A stretch of 42,992 nucleotides of DNA from MGBC114844 sp910585855. GTDB lineage: Bacteria > Bacillota > Clostridia > Lachnospirales > Lachnospiraceae. Shown here in pieces: positions 25,392 through 34,357 of the stretch (the first letter of the stretch is position 1; the number at the start of each line of letters is the position of its first letter). The position numbers and the translations under genes were made by a program. The notes beneath the pieces were generated by a model, which saw only the letters and a program-made list of their open reading frames with translations, searched no databases and was not told where the DNA came from. The stretch covers positions 1 through 42,992 of the forward strand of contig CBFFYP010000033.1 of NCBI GenBank assembly GCA_965646165.1, given 5' to 3'.

Positions 25392-27124
25392 CACTTGCCC
25401 TCCTTTGGAAACTGAGAATAATAAATTTCCTGATAGACCGGACAGTTTTGCAGCAGTTCTTCATGTGTTCCGATTCCAACTGCCATTCCATCCTCTAATA
25501 CCACAATCTGATCGGCATACTGAATCGAAGATGTTCTCTGCGATACAATAAATACAGTCATCTCTTCTTTTCTACTGCGAAGTGCCTTTCGAAGTCTGGC
25601 ATCGGTTGCATAATCCAATGCAGATGCACTGTCATCTAAAATTAAAATTTCCGGTCTTCTAACCAGCGCACGTGCGATGGTAAAACGCTGTTTCTGACCA
25701 CCGGAAAGATTTTTTCCGCCCTGTGCTATATTGGAATCTAATCCATTTTCTTTCCCCTCTGCAATCTCCTTTGCCTGTGCCGTTTCCAATGCTTCCCAGA
25801 GATCTGCTTCTTTTGCATCAGGATTGCCCCATAAAAGATTTTCACGAATCGTTCCTTTAAATAAAACGGCTTTTTGCATTACAATACCTATTTTTTTCCG
25901 CAATATATCAATCGGATAATCCCTTACATCCAAACCATTTATTTTTACCTGTCCTTTTGTTACATCATAAAATCTTGGAATCAGATGCACCAAAGAAGTT
26001 TTTCCAGAACCAGTTCCGCCAATTACTCCAATGGTCTGTCCCTTTTTTACTTTTAAATTAATATCTGTCAAAGACTCCGCACCTGCACCTTGATAGGTCA
26101 GACAGACTTGATCAAATTCTACTGCATATTCCTCTTTTTTCTGATTCTTTTCTGGTTCTGTTTTTGTCTTTTCTTTGATACTAGATTCGGTTTCAAAAAT
26201 ACTTTGAATCCGATCGCCGCAGGCTACCGATTTTGTAATATTTACAATTAAATCTGCCATCTTAATCAATTCTACCAAAATCTGTGACATATAGTTGACC
26301 AGTGCCACTACCTGCCCCTGCAAAAGAATACCACTGTCTACCCGAACTGCGCCTATCCAAATCAGTACGACAATCGCACCATTAATAATAATATAAGTAA
26401 ATGGATTAGTTAATGCAGCGATTTTTCCTACATGCACCTGCATAGCCGTTAAAAGCTGATTGTGATTGGTAAAATAACGAATTTCACTTTCTTCTTTATT
26501 AAATGCCCGAATCACTCTTGCTCCGGTCAGATTCTCTCTGGTAATCCCCAGTACCTTATCTAATCCTGCCTGTACTTTCTTATATAAAGGCATTGTTACC
26601 AGCATCACTCCAAATACCACAATACAAAGCAACGGAATCGTTACTACAAATACCATTGCCGCTTTCCAGTCAATCGTAAATGCCATAACCATTGCCCCAA
26701 GCACAATAAACGGAGAACGAAGAAATAAACGTAATACCATATTGACACAGCTTTGTACCTGATTAACATCACTTGTCATACGAGTAATTAAAGTGGATGT
26801 TCCAATCGTATCCATCTCTGTAAAAGAAAGACTCTGAATATGAGAAAATAAGGCATGACGCAGTTTTGTTGCAAAACCAACCGCTGCCTTTGCAGAAAAA
26901 TACTGTGCTGTCAGGGAACAAGTCAGCCCAATTACTCCAAGTACAATCATAATTGCACACATTCGTACAATATAACCGTTATCCCTGTTTGGGATACCAA
27001 TATCAATAATTGCTGCTACCACAAGAGGTATCAGCAGCTCAAAAGAAGCCTCTAACATCTTAAATAAAGGGGCTAGAATACTCTCCTTTCGATAATCTTT
27101 AAGATATCTAAGTATTTTTTTCAC
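25391..27124 (-). CDS. ABC exporter half-transporter, subunit with degenerate Walker B
   Basis: The 577-residue protein has an export membrane domain (about 15-310) and an ATPase with Walker A GGTGSGKT (369-376), a canonical LSGGQ (473-477) and Walker B ILILDD, where Asp498 replaces the catalytic Glu. The partner is encoded immediately downstream with one-base overlap. This split of defects between subunits is known from heterodimeric exporters of the BmrCD and TM287/288 type. The start is a GTG with GGAGG at 5 bp. No regulator gene is adjacent. Confidence 0.92.
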   Translation of the reverse strand: MKKILRYLKDYRKESILAPLFKMLEASFELLIPLVVAAIIDIGIPNRDNGYIVRMCAIMIVLGVIGLTCSLTAQYFSAKAAVGFATKLRHALFSHIQSLSFTEMDTIGTSTLITRMTSDVNQVQSCVNMVLRLFLRSPFIVLGAMVMAFTIDWKAAMVFVVTIPLLCIVVFGVMLVTMPLYKKVQAGLDKVLGITRENLTGARVIRAFNKEESEIRYFTNHNQLLTAMQVHVGKIAALTNPFTYIIINGAIVVLIWIGAVRVDSGILLQGQVVALVNYMSQILVELIKMADLIVNITKSVACGDRIQSIFETESSIKEKTKTEPEKNQKKEEYAVEFDQVCLTYQGAGAESLTDINLKVKKGQTIGVIGGTGSGKTSLVHLIPRFYDVTKGQVKINGLDVRDYPIDILRKKIGIVMQKAVLFKGTIRENLLWGNPDAKEADLWEALETAQAKEIAEGKENGLDSNIAQGGKNLSGGQKQRFTIARALVRRPEILILDDSASALDYATDARLRKALRSRKEEMTVFIVSQRTSSIQYADQIVVLEDGMAVGIGTHEELLQNCPVYQEIYYSQFPKEGK

Positions 27125-27186
27125 AACAACCTCCCGATTCTTTCGTATATTTGTCCATATGACATAGCTTTTACTATACCATATTT

Positions 27187-27201
27187 TTCCCGTTTAGGGA
27201 A
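27187..27201. promoter_or_regulatory. Possible operator upstream of the ABC exporter
   Basis: TTCCC and GGGAA form a perfect inverted repeat with a 5-bp gap, about 65 bp before the start and next to a TATAGT that could be a -10 element. Short, so it could be chance. Confidence 0.25.
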
Positions 27202-27267
27202 GTCACTATACAAAATTTACAGAATAAACTTACAAAGTGATTTTTTTGCAATTCTGACATTTTTAAA

Positions 27268-27515
27268 ATGAAAATCGCATACCAACCAACGATATAATAC
27301 TTTTGTAACTTTGTAAGTTTATCCTGTTTTTATCTTTTATTCGACTTTTGGAGATAAGATGCTGCCGGAAAGGATTGGATTTCACCGGACGCCAGAGGCG
27401 GCAGAAGTTATATTTCATTACTGAGTAAGTTTTCAGCAAAATTTAGACACGATTCTTTTTTGTTTCGGGATCAAAAAACAGCAGACTGCTCACCGTTTTC
27501 GAATCTGGCGTCCTC
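27268..27515. mobile_element. Composite repeat C4, both units deleted
   Basis: The upstream flank (like 7297-7400), the left end GATGCTGCCGG with ACCGGACGCCAGAGGC, the central spacer and the last 25 bases of the right unit ending CGAATCTGGCGTCC are all present. Both cores are missing. The right-hand deletion joins at AACAGC, a short direct repeat found at both sides in full copies. This is an emptied form of C3 and C5. Confidence 0.7.
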
Positions 27516-27599
27516 CCTCCATAATCAAAATTTTTTATTTTCTTCTGTAATATTTCTTTTTTAATCCGTAGTATATAAGAGAAGGAGGAAAATAAAACC

Positions 27600-28160
27600 A
27601 TGAACGACAGCCAGATTATCGACCTGCTCTTTGCCCGTTCCGAGCAGGGAATTCTTGAACTATCCCAGAAATATGATTCACAGTGTAAAAGTATTGCAAA
27701 AAATATCTTAAATAATACACTGGATGCAGAGGAATGTGTCAATGATGCCTACTTTGGCATCTGGAACAGTATCCCGCCCCAAAAGCCCAATCCGCTGTTT
27801 CCTTACCTTTTTCGTATTGTACGTAACCTTTCCCTAAAAAAATATCATGCCAATACGGCTGTCAAACGAAACAGCAGCTATGATATTGCTCTAAGCGAAT
27901 TAGAATCCTGTTTAGCCTCTGCACAAACAGTCGAAGAAACCTGCAGCGCCAAAGAATTATCTGAATTAATCGACCATTTTTTAGATACCCTGCCAAAAAA
28001 AGATCGTATTTTATTTGTTCGGCGCTACTGGTATGCCGATCCTATTTCCGATTTGGCAAAAACATTTCAAATGACCGATAACGCTGTTTCTGTCCGCCTT
28101 TTGCGTATCAGAGAAAAACTAAAAAAATATTTAAAGAAAGAAGGATTTTTTTATGAATAA
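27600..28160 (+). CDS. Sigma-70 family RNA polymerase sigma factor (ECF-like)
   Basis: The 186-residue protein has sigma region 2 at about 20-90 (LNNTLDAEECVNDAYFGIWN, then PYLFRIVRNLSLKKYH) and region 4 at about 115-180 (LPKKDRILFVRRYWYADPIS, LAKTFQMTDNAVSVRLLRIR). AGAAGGAGG precedes the start. It overlaps by eight bases the gene for a membrane protein that is likely its anti-sigma factor. The promoter region contains the end of composite C4, so that element may affect its expression. Confidence 0.9.
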   Translation: MNDSQIIDLLFARSEQGILELSQKYDSQCKSIAKNILNNTLDAEECVNDAYFGIWNSIPPQKPNPLFPYLFRIVRNLSLKKYHANTAVKRNSSYDIALSELESCLASAQTVEETCSAKELSELIDHFLDTLPKKDRILFVRRYWYADPISDLAKTFQMTDNAVSVRLLRIREKLKKYLKKEGFFYE

Positions 28161-29184
28161 AAAAGAAATTTCCTATGCTATCAGCGAAATCAGCAATAGA
28201 CATATCCAAGAAGCAAAAAATTATTCTATTCAAAACAAGCATTTTTATTCCGACAAATACTATTTTCGTCAAAAACGTTTTCTTAAAAAGATCGTTACTG
28301 CGGCTGTTTCTTTTGCTGTATGTTTTCTGCTTCTGATTTCGGCTATCCATGTACAAGCTGTTTATCAGACACTTTACCTGTTCTCTCCAAAAATTGCTCA
28401 GGCATTAAAACCTGTTCAAATGTCCTGTGAAGATCAAGGTATTCGAATGGAAGTGATCTCTGCCTCCATTTCCGAAAATGAAGCAGATATTTATATCTCT
28501 ATGCAGGATTTAACAAGTGATCGCATTGATAATACAATCGATCTGTTTGACAATTACAGTATTAACCGTCCGTTCTCCTGTTCTGCAACCTGCAGCCGTG
28601 TTGACTATCAGGCTGCTACCCATACAGCAACTTTCCTAATCCATTTTTCCCAATTTGACGGGCAAAAAATAGAAGGAGATAAAATAACTTTTACCGTTAA
28701 AAATTTTTTAAGCAAAAAGCAAACTTATCAGGATATTCTTCCTGTCGATCTAAGCACAGCAAGCCTTACACCAGAGAGCCAAACAGAGGTTGATATTAGA
28801 GGCTACAGTTGGTCCGACAAAGCAGAAATGCCAAATTATAACTGCTATTTAGTTCCATTTAAAGAAGAAATCTATACTCCTACAGACGGTGTTTCTGTTA
28901 CTGCTATGGGATTTTTAGAACAAAAACTTCGTATACAAGTCTACTATGAAAATATTCATGAAACAGACAACCACGGTTTTGTCAGTCTAATCGATTCCAA
29001 AGGCAGTCACATATCCTGTGAATCTTCTGCATCTTTCTGGGATTCTGAACACAGTGGAAGTTATGAAGAATATATTTTCTCCATATCTCCCGATGAAATC
29101 AGCAATTATACACTCTATGGGGAATTTCGAACCAGCAGTCTACTTACAAAAGGAAATTGGCAAATAACATTTCCGCTAAAATAG
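28153..29184 (+). CDS. Putative membrane anti-sigma factor (DUF4179-like)
   Basis: The 343-residue protein has a short cytoplasmic N-terminus (about 1-45), one membrane segment (about 47-68, IVTAAVSFAVCFLLLISAI) and a large extracellular beta-rich part. This layout and the eight-base overlap with the sigma gene match anti-sigma factors with DUF4179-type sensor domains. The N-terminus probably binds the sigma factor. The signal sensed is unknown. A family B remnant hairpin follows the stop. Confidence 0.7.
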   Translation: MNKKEISYAISEISNRHIQEAKNYSIQNKHFYSDKYYFRQKRFLKKIVTAAVSFAVCFLLLISAIHVQAVYQTLYLFSPKIAQALKPVQMSCEDQGIRMEVISASISENEADIYISMQDLTSDRIDNTIDLFDNYSINRPFSCSATCSRVDYQAATHTATFLIHFSQFDGQKIEGDKITFTVKNFLSKKQTYQDILPVDLSTASLTPESQTEVDIRGYSWSDKAEMPNYNCYLVPFKEEIYTPTDGVSVTAMGFLEQKLRIQVYYENIHETDNHGFVSLIDSKGSHISCESSASFWDSEHSGSYEEYIFSISPDEISNYTLYGEFRTSSLLTKGNWQITFPLK

Positions 29185-29186
29185 AA

Positions 29187-29237
29187 CGCTGAAATCCGAA
29201 CAGCGGGCTTGGAATAGACCACTATTCGAATTTCAGC
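29187..29237 (+). repeat. Family B internal-deletion remnant B6
   Basis: It keeps both ends and loses the core: GCTGAAATCCGAA, then CAGCGGGCTTGGAATAGA, then TTCGAATTTCAGC. The ends still pair. It fills the gap between two convergent genes and may act as a transcript end for both. Confidence 0.6.
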
Positions 29238-29251
29238 TATACATACCCAGC

Positions 29252-31066
29252 CTATCGATCCAGCATAAGCCTAACATATTCCATAATTCCTTCTGTATCT
29301 TCTTCTCTATATAAAATTTCTCTGGCAAGTACGGGATAATCGGTAATTACATTATCTACTCCTAATAATTTCATTCGTTCTAGTTCTGTTTTAGAGTTTA
29401 CAGTCCAAGCATGAACAGCATGTCCGCTTTCATGGATTTGCCTTACAATTTTTTCGTTTAGAAGCCCGGATGACACACTGAAAAAATCTACAGAATTATT
29501 GTCATAAAAAGATCCATAAGCAGTAGAAAGAATATAACCTGTTTCCAGATCCGGATTTTGTTCTTTTACTTGTTTTAAATACATTAAACTTGTTGATGTC
29601 AGCACACATTGGTTTTCAAAATGATATTTTTCAATTAATGCTATTACATCTTCTACCAGTCCATCGTCATGACCATTGTTTTTTAGTTCGATATTTAACA
29701 TAGTATTTCCTTGACATAATAGAATAACTTCTTCTAATGTCGGAATCTTTGTTTCCAAGAATTCTTCTCCCATATAGCTTCCTGCATCCAGTGAAAGGAC
29801 TGCCTGATAATCAACATTCCATGGACTTATATTAATTCCTGTTGTTCGTTTAAAACTTTTGTCATGCAGTACGATAATCTCGCCATCCATTGTTCTTTGT
29901 ACATCCAGTTCAATATAATCCGACATCTGAGCGATTGCCAGTTCAAACGCCGGCATTGTATTTTCCGGCGCTTCTTTCGAACTTCCTCTATGAGCCGTAA
30001 TCTGTATATCAGGAAATACTTTTTTAGCATAATAGACACCATTTGATATTACATCATAAAAAAATAAAATAAAAAATCCTCCAATTACTCCTGCTAAAAT
30101 CCTTGTTGTCAGCCGATGACTTTTTAAAGAATGTTCTTTTAAAAATAATGTCTGCTCCGGCTTCATCTGATATTCTTCTCTATACCAATAATAGATACCC
30201 ATTAAAAATGCCATACTAAAAAGAACTACACCAATGCTTCCTAGTACCATTAAAACTAACTGCAGCCAGTCAAATACCGTAAGTACCATTGCAAGCTGAA
30301 TAGATTTGTCTACAAAAGAATTAATAATCCATGCTGCCAGCAATGTACCAACATAGAGTAAAAATTTTGATATAAAATCTATAGCAATACAAACAAAGAA
30401 AAAAGAAGCAGTAATAAAAACAGGCTGTTTTTTCCAGAATAAGCGGCTTAATTTCTTTGCTTCTTTCCATTCTTTTTCATCCATAATTACAAATGGAACT
30501 GTAAACAATTTCGGTATATGATATAATACAATAAGATAAAATCCAATTTGAATCCCGTAAAAAACAGACGGCATTGCTTTTAAATTTCTCATAGTATCCC
30601 GAATTGTTTTTATTCGTTCTGCAGCAGGATAGAGATAAAACATTCCTGAAGCTAGGAAAAAAAACAAAGTATATAGAATACATATATATTGTTCTCTTTT
30701 TAAAACTCTTATTAGATTTTTTATTCCTTTTTTTATCAAATCCTGTAATTTCAGCCTTTCTCCATACTCCGATGCCTGAAATGCCGCCAATAAGACACAA
30801 ACCTCAAAAAATACATAAAAAACTAAAAACATAAAAATAATCAATAAAATAAATATTGACCATGGATGTAAAAAAAATCCAACTAGATTTTTTGCTGTCA
30901 GATAGCTATAACCTGCTTTTTTAATGGCAAACGAAAATAACCGTGTGTTTAAAGATATTACGCACACGGCAAATAAAATACGATATATTAATTCAAACAA
31001 TATAATTTCTCGATAATTAAATCGTAATACACGAAATACTCTTTTTATTACATGTAAAGCTCTCAT
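29252..31066 (-). CDS. Membrane glycerophosphodiester phosphodiesterase
   Basis: The 604-residue protein has about eight membrane segments in residues 25-340 (the GDPD membrane domain) and a C-terminal GDPD catalytic domain from about 355. Catalytic and metal residues are visible: His359-Arg360 in AHRGSS, Glu368 in PENT, Glu386 and Asp388 in IELDVQ, and His401-Asp402 in LHDKS. It splits glycerophosphodiesters or related lipid or teichoic acid products at the membrane. The C-terminal domain most likely faces outside. It is a single gene downstream of rnpB. Confidence 0.92.
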   Translation of the reverse strand: MRALHVIKRVFRVLRFNYREIILFELIYRILFAVCVISLNTRLFSFAIKKAGYSYLTAKNLVGFFLHPWSIFILLIIFMFLVFYVFFEVCVLLAAFQASEYGERLKLQDLIKKGIKNLIRVLKREQYICILYTLFFFLASGMFYLYPAAERIKTIRDTMRNLKAMPSVFYGIQIGFYLIVLYHIPKLFTVPFVIMDEKEWKEAKKLSRLFWKKQPVFITASFFFVCIAIDFISKFLLYVGTLLAAWIINSFVDKSIQLAMVLTVFDWLQLVLMVLGSIGVVLFSMAFLMGIYYWYREEYQMKPEQTLFLKEHSLKSHRLTTRILAGVIGGFFILFFYDVISNGVYYAKKVFPDIQITAHRGSSKEAPENTMPAFELAIAQMSDYIELDVQRTMDGEIIVLHDKSFKRTTGINISPWNVDYQAVLSLDAGSYMGEEFLETKIPTLEEVILLCQGNTMLNIELKNNGHDDGLVEDVIALIEKYHFENQCVLTSTSLMYLKQVKEQNPDLETGYILSTAYGSFYDNNSVDFFSVSSGLLNEKIVRQIHESGHAVHAWTVNSKTELERMKLLGVDNVITDYPVLAREILYREEDTEGIMEYVRLMLDR

Positions 31067-31118
31067 CTCTTCTTTCCAGTACTTTCAAAACTTCTCTTTC
31101 TTTACAAAACTTTTCTTT

Positions 31119-31478
31119 GTGAGCAGGAACATAAGCCGGGTTCTGTCTGTATTTTTATACAGAATGGTCATCTATCTAAATGAATTGTTACCAATCCATT
31201 TTAGCAACCTACCCGAAAGCACGACGGGCAGCCGTATCGCTTTCTGTTCGGTCTTGCTTCGAATGGGGTTTACATCTGCCCTTTCTGTTACCAGAAAAGC
31301 GGTAGTCCTTTACACTGCCTTTCCACCCTTACCGGAAAAATCCGGCGGTTTATTTCTGTTGCACTTGCCTTAGAGTCACCTCTACCGGACGTTATCCGGC
31401 ATCCTGCCCTATGAAGCCCGGACTTTCCTCACCTGCAGCCTTTCGTTTCTGCAGCCGTGACCATTTGTCCTACTCACA
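31119..31478 (-). ncRNA. rnpB: RNase P RNA
   Basis: The catalytic RNA of ribonuclease P, which trims tRNA 5' ends. Read on the minus strand it has the universal GAGGAAAGTCCGGGC near the 5' end, ATAGGGCAGG, GGTAGAGGTGACTCTAAGGC, the TTTCGGGTAGGTTG segment, and the closing AGAACCCGGCTTATGTTCC. The 5' TTGTGAGTAGGA pairs with the 3' GCTCACAAA. Length, about 360 bases, is normal. The ends are estimated from that pairing. Confidence 0.95.
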
Positions 31479-31483
31479 AAATT

Positions 31484-31512
31484 ATTGTAACATGAAATAA
31501 AACATTTGTAAA
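31484..31512 (-). promoter_or_regulatory. rnpB promoter
   Basis: On the minus strand, TTTACA (31512-31507) and TACAAT (31489-31484) are 17 bp apart, placing the start near 31478, just where the RNA's pairing begins. Confidence 0.75.
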
Positions 31513-31691
31513 CGTACTTTTGGATTTACTTTAAGCCTCTAGCAAATGCGCACCTATCTAAAATACTATTATTTATTTTTAAAAATGAACCTTCCTGAAA
31601 TAAACTAAAATTTTTATAAAATTACCTATTTCCATGATAATTTCAAAATGAGAATAAGATAGGATGCTGCCAGAAAGGATTCTCTTTCACC

Positions 31692-32021
31692 GGACGCCAG
31701 AGGCAGTTTGTTCCTGTTTTTTGCCTGCTCCGCTCCAAACGGTAAGAAAGTCTACGGCTTCTGATTTCGGTTCATCCAACCGTACGAACCAGGGCGCAAT
31801 TCGCCCTCACTACAGGCGAAACATAATTGGTGTAAGGAAGGTTTTTCCCAGTTACAAGACCATCCTTCCCTATCCTCCGGGCTAAACACACCCCTTTTTT
31901 TGCATACCCTGCATAGAAGCAGGATATGCAAAAAATTCTAGGTGTTTCCACAGAAGCCCAAGACTTTCTAACCGTTCTCCGAAGTCGCAGGCAAAAAACA
32001 GGAACAAACTGCCTCTCGCTG
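31692..32021 (-). repeat. Family A structured unit U4a
   Basis: The terminal arms pair perfectly over about 30 bp (31699-31728 with 31988-32017), starting AGAGGCAGTTTGTTCC. The GGGGTG block pairs with CGCCCT through a G-U pair where other copies have GGGGCG/CGCCCC. Confidence 0.8.
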
Positions 32022-32114
32022 TTGGCTGGATCACGGCAGAAACAATGTATTATTACAGAGCATGTCCTCAACAAAGTTTAGACACAATTCTTTTTTTGTC
32101 CTGGGGTCAAGAAA

Positions 32115-32445
32115 CAGCCAGATTCGAAAACGGTGGGCATCCTGCAGTGACTTTGGAAAAAAGTTAGAAGTTCTTAGACTTCTGCTCAAAAACCTAAGAT
32201 TTTTTTCACATCCTGCTTCTATGCAGGGTGTGAAAAAAAAGGGGCGTGTTTAGCCCGGATGATAGGAAAGGATGGTCTTGTAACTGGGAAAAACCTTCCT
32301 TACACCAGTTACATTTCGATTGAAATAAGGGCGAATTGCGCCCCGGTCTGTCTGGTTGGAAAAAGGAAAAGACAGAAGTCTTAGAACTTCTTACTTTTTG
32401 GAAACCGGAACAGCAGGCTGCCCACCGTTTTCGAATCTGGCGTCC
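32115..32445 (+). repeat. Family A structured unit U4b
   Basis: Like U3b: CAGCCAGATTCG to CGAATCTGGCGTCC, with all core elements. One mismatch in the outer arms (GGGCATCC against GGCTGCCC). Confidence 0.8.
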
Positions 32446-32586
32446 TCTATTCAAAACAAAAGACTTATTGAAGTATTTTTATAAAACACTTGATTTCTAT
32501 TTTATTCTATTATAAACTCATTTTTATATACAAATTCCATTTTATAAAAACAAAAAATCTATCAAACAGAAAGGAAAAATAATTTT

Positions 32587-33213
32587 ATGATGAAACAGCA
32601 AACTATAGAAGAATTTATCACTTCCCTCTCTTCAAAATCCCCTGTTCCGGGAGGAGGAGGTGCTTCTGCACTAGGTGGTGCTATTGGTAGCTCTCTTGGC
32701 AGTATGGTTGGAAACCTTACTATCGGCAAAAAAAAATACGCCGCCGTACAGGAAGATATCCAACTGCTTTTAGAAAAACTTTCTAATAATACAGAAGAAT
32801 TACTGCTTCTTATGGACAAAGACGCTGCCGCTTTTGAACCGCTTTCCAAAGCCTATTCCCTTCCTAAAGAAACCGAAGAAGAAAAACTGCAAAAAGAACA
32901 AATCATGGAAGAAGCACTCTATCAAGCCTCTCTTGTCCCTTTAGAGATTATGGAAAAAGCATACGAAGGAATCCTTCTGCAGGAAGAACTAAGCGAAAAA
33001 GGAACTCGAATTGCCATCAGCGATGTAGCCGTTGGCGTAATGTTCCTTCGATCGGCTCTTTTAGGAGCTTTCATCAATGTACAAATCAATACGAAAAGTA
33101 TGAAAAACAGAGAACTTGCCAATCAGCTTAATCAACGTACAGAAAAACTGCGCCAAATCGGTGTAGAAAAAGCAGACGCCATTTTTGAACAAATCACCTT
33201 ACAGCTACAGTAA
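32587..33213 (+). CDS. fchA: Methenyltetrahydrofolate cyclohydrolase (cyclodeaminase family)
   Basis: The 208-residue helical protein belongs to the formiminotransferase-cyclodeaminase/cyclohydrolase family. The N-terminal SPVPGGGGASALGGAIGSSL is its mark; GVMFLRSALLGAFINVQINT lies in the C-terminal part. It converts 5,10-methenyl- to 10-formyl-tetrahydrofolate, or releases ammonia from formimino-tetrahydrofolate; without histidine degradation genes nearby the first role is favoured. folD follows 110 bp downstream on the same strand and looks unable to do this step itself. Confidence 0.88.
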   Translation: MMKQQTIEEFITSLSSKSPVPGGGGASALGGAIGSSLGSMVGNLTIGKKKYAAVQEDIQLLLEKLSNNTEELLLLMDKDAAAFEPLSKAYSLPKETEEEKLQKEQIMEEALYQASLVPLEIMEKAYEGILLQEELSEKGTRIAISDVAVGVMFLRSALLGAFINVQINTKSMKNRELANQLNQRTEKLRQIGVEKADAIFEQITLQLQ

Positions 33214-33323
33214 AAAGCCATTCAAAAATCAGCACTTTTATATTATAACTATACGAATATTAATGAAGAGTTTATAGGAGTTTCTCTTTAAATAACCTAA
33301 ATATATAATACAAGGAGTTTACT

Positions 33324-34178
33324 ATGGAAATCTTAAAGGGAGCAGATGTCGTCGCTGCTGTCAGCCAAAAACTAAAAGAAGAACTTACCCAATTCTCTGA
33401 TAAACTTCCTCATCTGGCAATCGTCCGCATCGGAGAACGACCAGACGATCTGTCTTATGAACGGGGAGCAAAAAAACGAATGGAAACCATCGGTCTGCGT
33501 TGCAGTACCTATTCTTATCCAAATACTATTACAGAACAGGAATTCAAACAAGAATTTTCTCTTATTAACTCAAACCCGGATATTGACGGAATTTTACTTT
33601 TACGCCCCCTTCCGAAACATATCGATGAAAAAGAAATTGCATCCATTATCGATCCTCAAAAAGATGTAGACGGTATCAGTCCTATCAATATGGCCAAAAT
33701 ATTTGCCGGAGATTGCAGCGGATTTGCACCGTGTACAGCAGAAGCAGTTATTGAAATGCTAGAGTATGCCCAAATTCCTCTTACCGGAAAAAAAGCAGTT
33801 ATTGTAGGAAGAAGTCTGGTTGTAGGCAAACCGCTTTCCATGCTGCTTCTTCAAAAAAACTGCACCGTAACTATCTGTCACACCAAAACAGCCGATTTAA
33901 TCTCCGCCTGCAAAAATGCCGAAATTCTAATCGCCTGTGCCGGAAAAGCAAAAATGCTAAACAACTCCCATATCAGCACAGGTACAATTATCATTGACGT
34001 CGGTATCAATATAGATGAAAACCAAAAACTCTGCGGTGATGTAGACTTTGAATCCATCTCCTCCACCGCATCCTTAGCCACTCCTGTACCGGGCGGAGTA
34101 GGTACAGTAACCACTTCTGTACTGGCAAAACACGTGATCCAATCCGCCATAAAACGAAAACATAACCCATCAAATTAA
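33324..34178 (+). CDS. folD: Methylenetetrahydrofolate dehydrogenase FolD, probably without cyclohydrolase activity
   Basis: The 284-residue protein has the FolD layout: folate-binding N-terminal domain, KDVDG (113-117), the dinucleotide-binding VGRSLVVGKPLSMLL (161-175) and TPVPGGVGTVT (253-263). Two cyclohydrolase residues known from E. coli FolD are changed: Lys54 aligns with Ala49 (YERGAKKRMETIG against YVASKRKACEEVG) and Gln98 with Leu93 (GILLLRPLP against GILVQLPLP). It should keep NAD(P)-dependent oxidation of methylene-tetrahydrofolate but not hydrolysis, which FchA can supply. AAGGAG precedes the start. Confidence 0.93.
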   Translation: MEILKGADVVAAVSQKLKEELTQFSDKLPHLAIVRIGERPDDLSYERGAKKRMETIGLRCSTYSYPNTITEQEFKQEFSLINSNPDIDGILLLRPLPKHIDEKEIASIIDPQKDVDGISPINMAKIFAGDCSGFAPCTAEAVIEMLEYAQIPLTGKKAVIVGRSLVVGKPLSMLLLQKNCTVTICHTKTADLISACKNAEILIACAGKAKMLNNSHISTGTIIIDVGINIDENQKLCGDVDFESISSTASLATPVPGGVGTVTTSVLAKHVIQSAIKRKHNPSN

Positions 34179-34209
34179 AAATATAACCGCACAATATTTC
34201 TACCTCATA

Positions 34210-34357
34210 GGACGCCGGAATCGGAAGAGAGGTCTGCTCCGAGCCCGCTCTCGCCTAGCATTTCCTCGTAGCGGACACTAGGGTGCTAAAATACAGCACC
34301 CAAGTGCCGACGGGAAATGATGACCCTGCGCAGACCTCTCTTCCGATTCCGGCTGTG
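34210..34357 (-). repeat. Family B structured unit B3
   Basis: On the minus strand it reads CACAGCCGGAATCGG to CCGATTCCGGCGTCC. The terminal helix, including GAAGAGAGGTCTGC/GCAGACCTCTCTTC, is perfect over about 24 bp and differs from B1 and B2. The apical helix GGGTGCT/AGCACCC again replaces both strands. The tetraloop is GAGA rather than GCAA, still of the GNRA type. Confidence 0.8.

Larger units (their letters stand above)
31661..32447. mobile_element. Composite repeat C5, complete, two opposed family A units
   Basis: Starts AGGATGCTGCCAGA and ends TCTGGCGTCCTC; contains a minus-strand unit (31692-32021), a spacer and a plus-strand unit (32115-32445). It closely matches C3 outside the terminal arms. 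It lies between rnpB and fchA and contains no gene. Confidence 0.75.

Noticed and set aside
31119..31373. Plus-strand frame of 84 codons
   Set aside because: It lies inside rnpB on the opposite strand.
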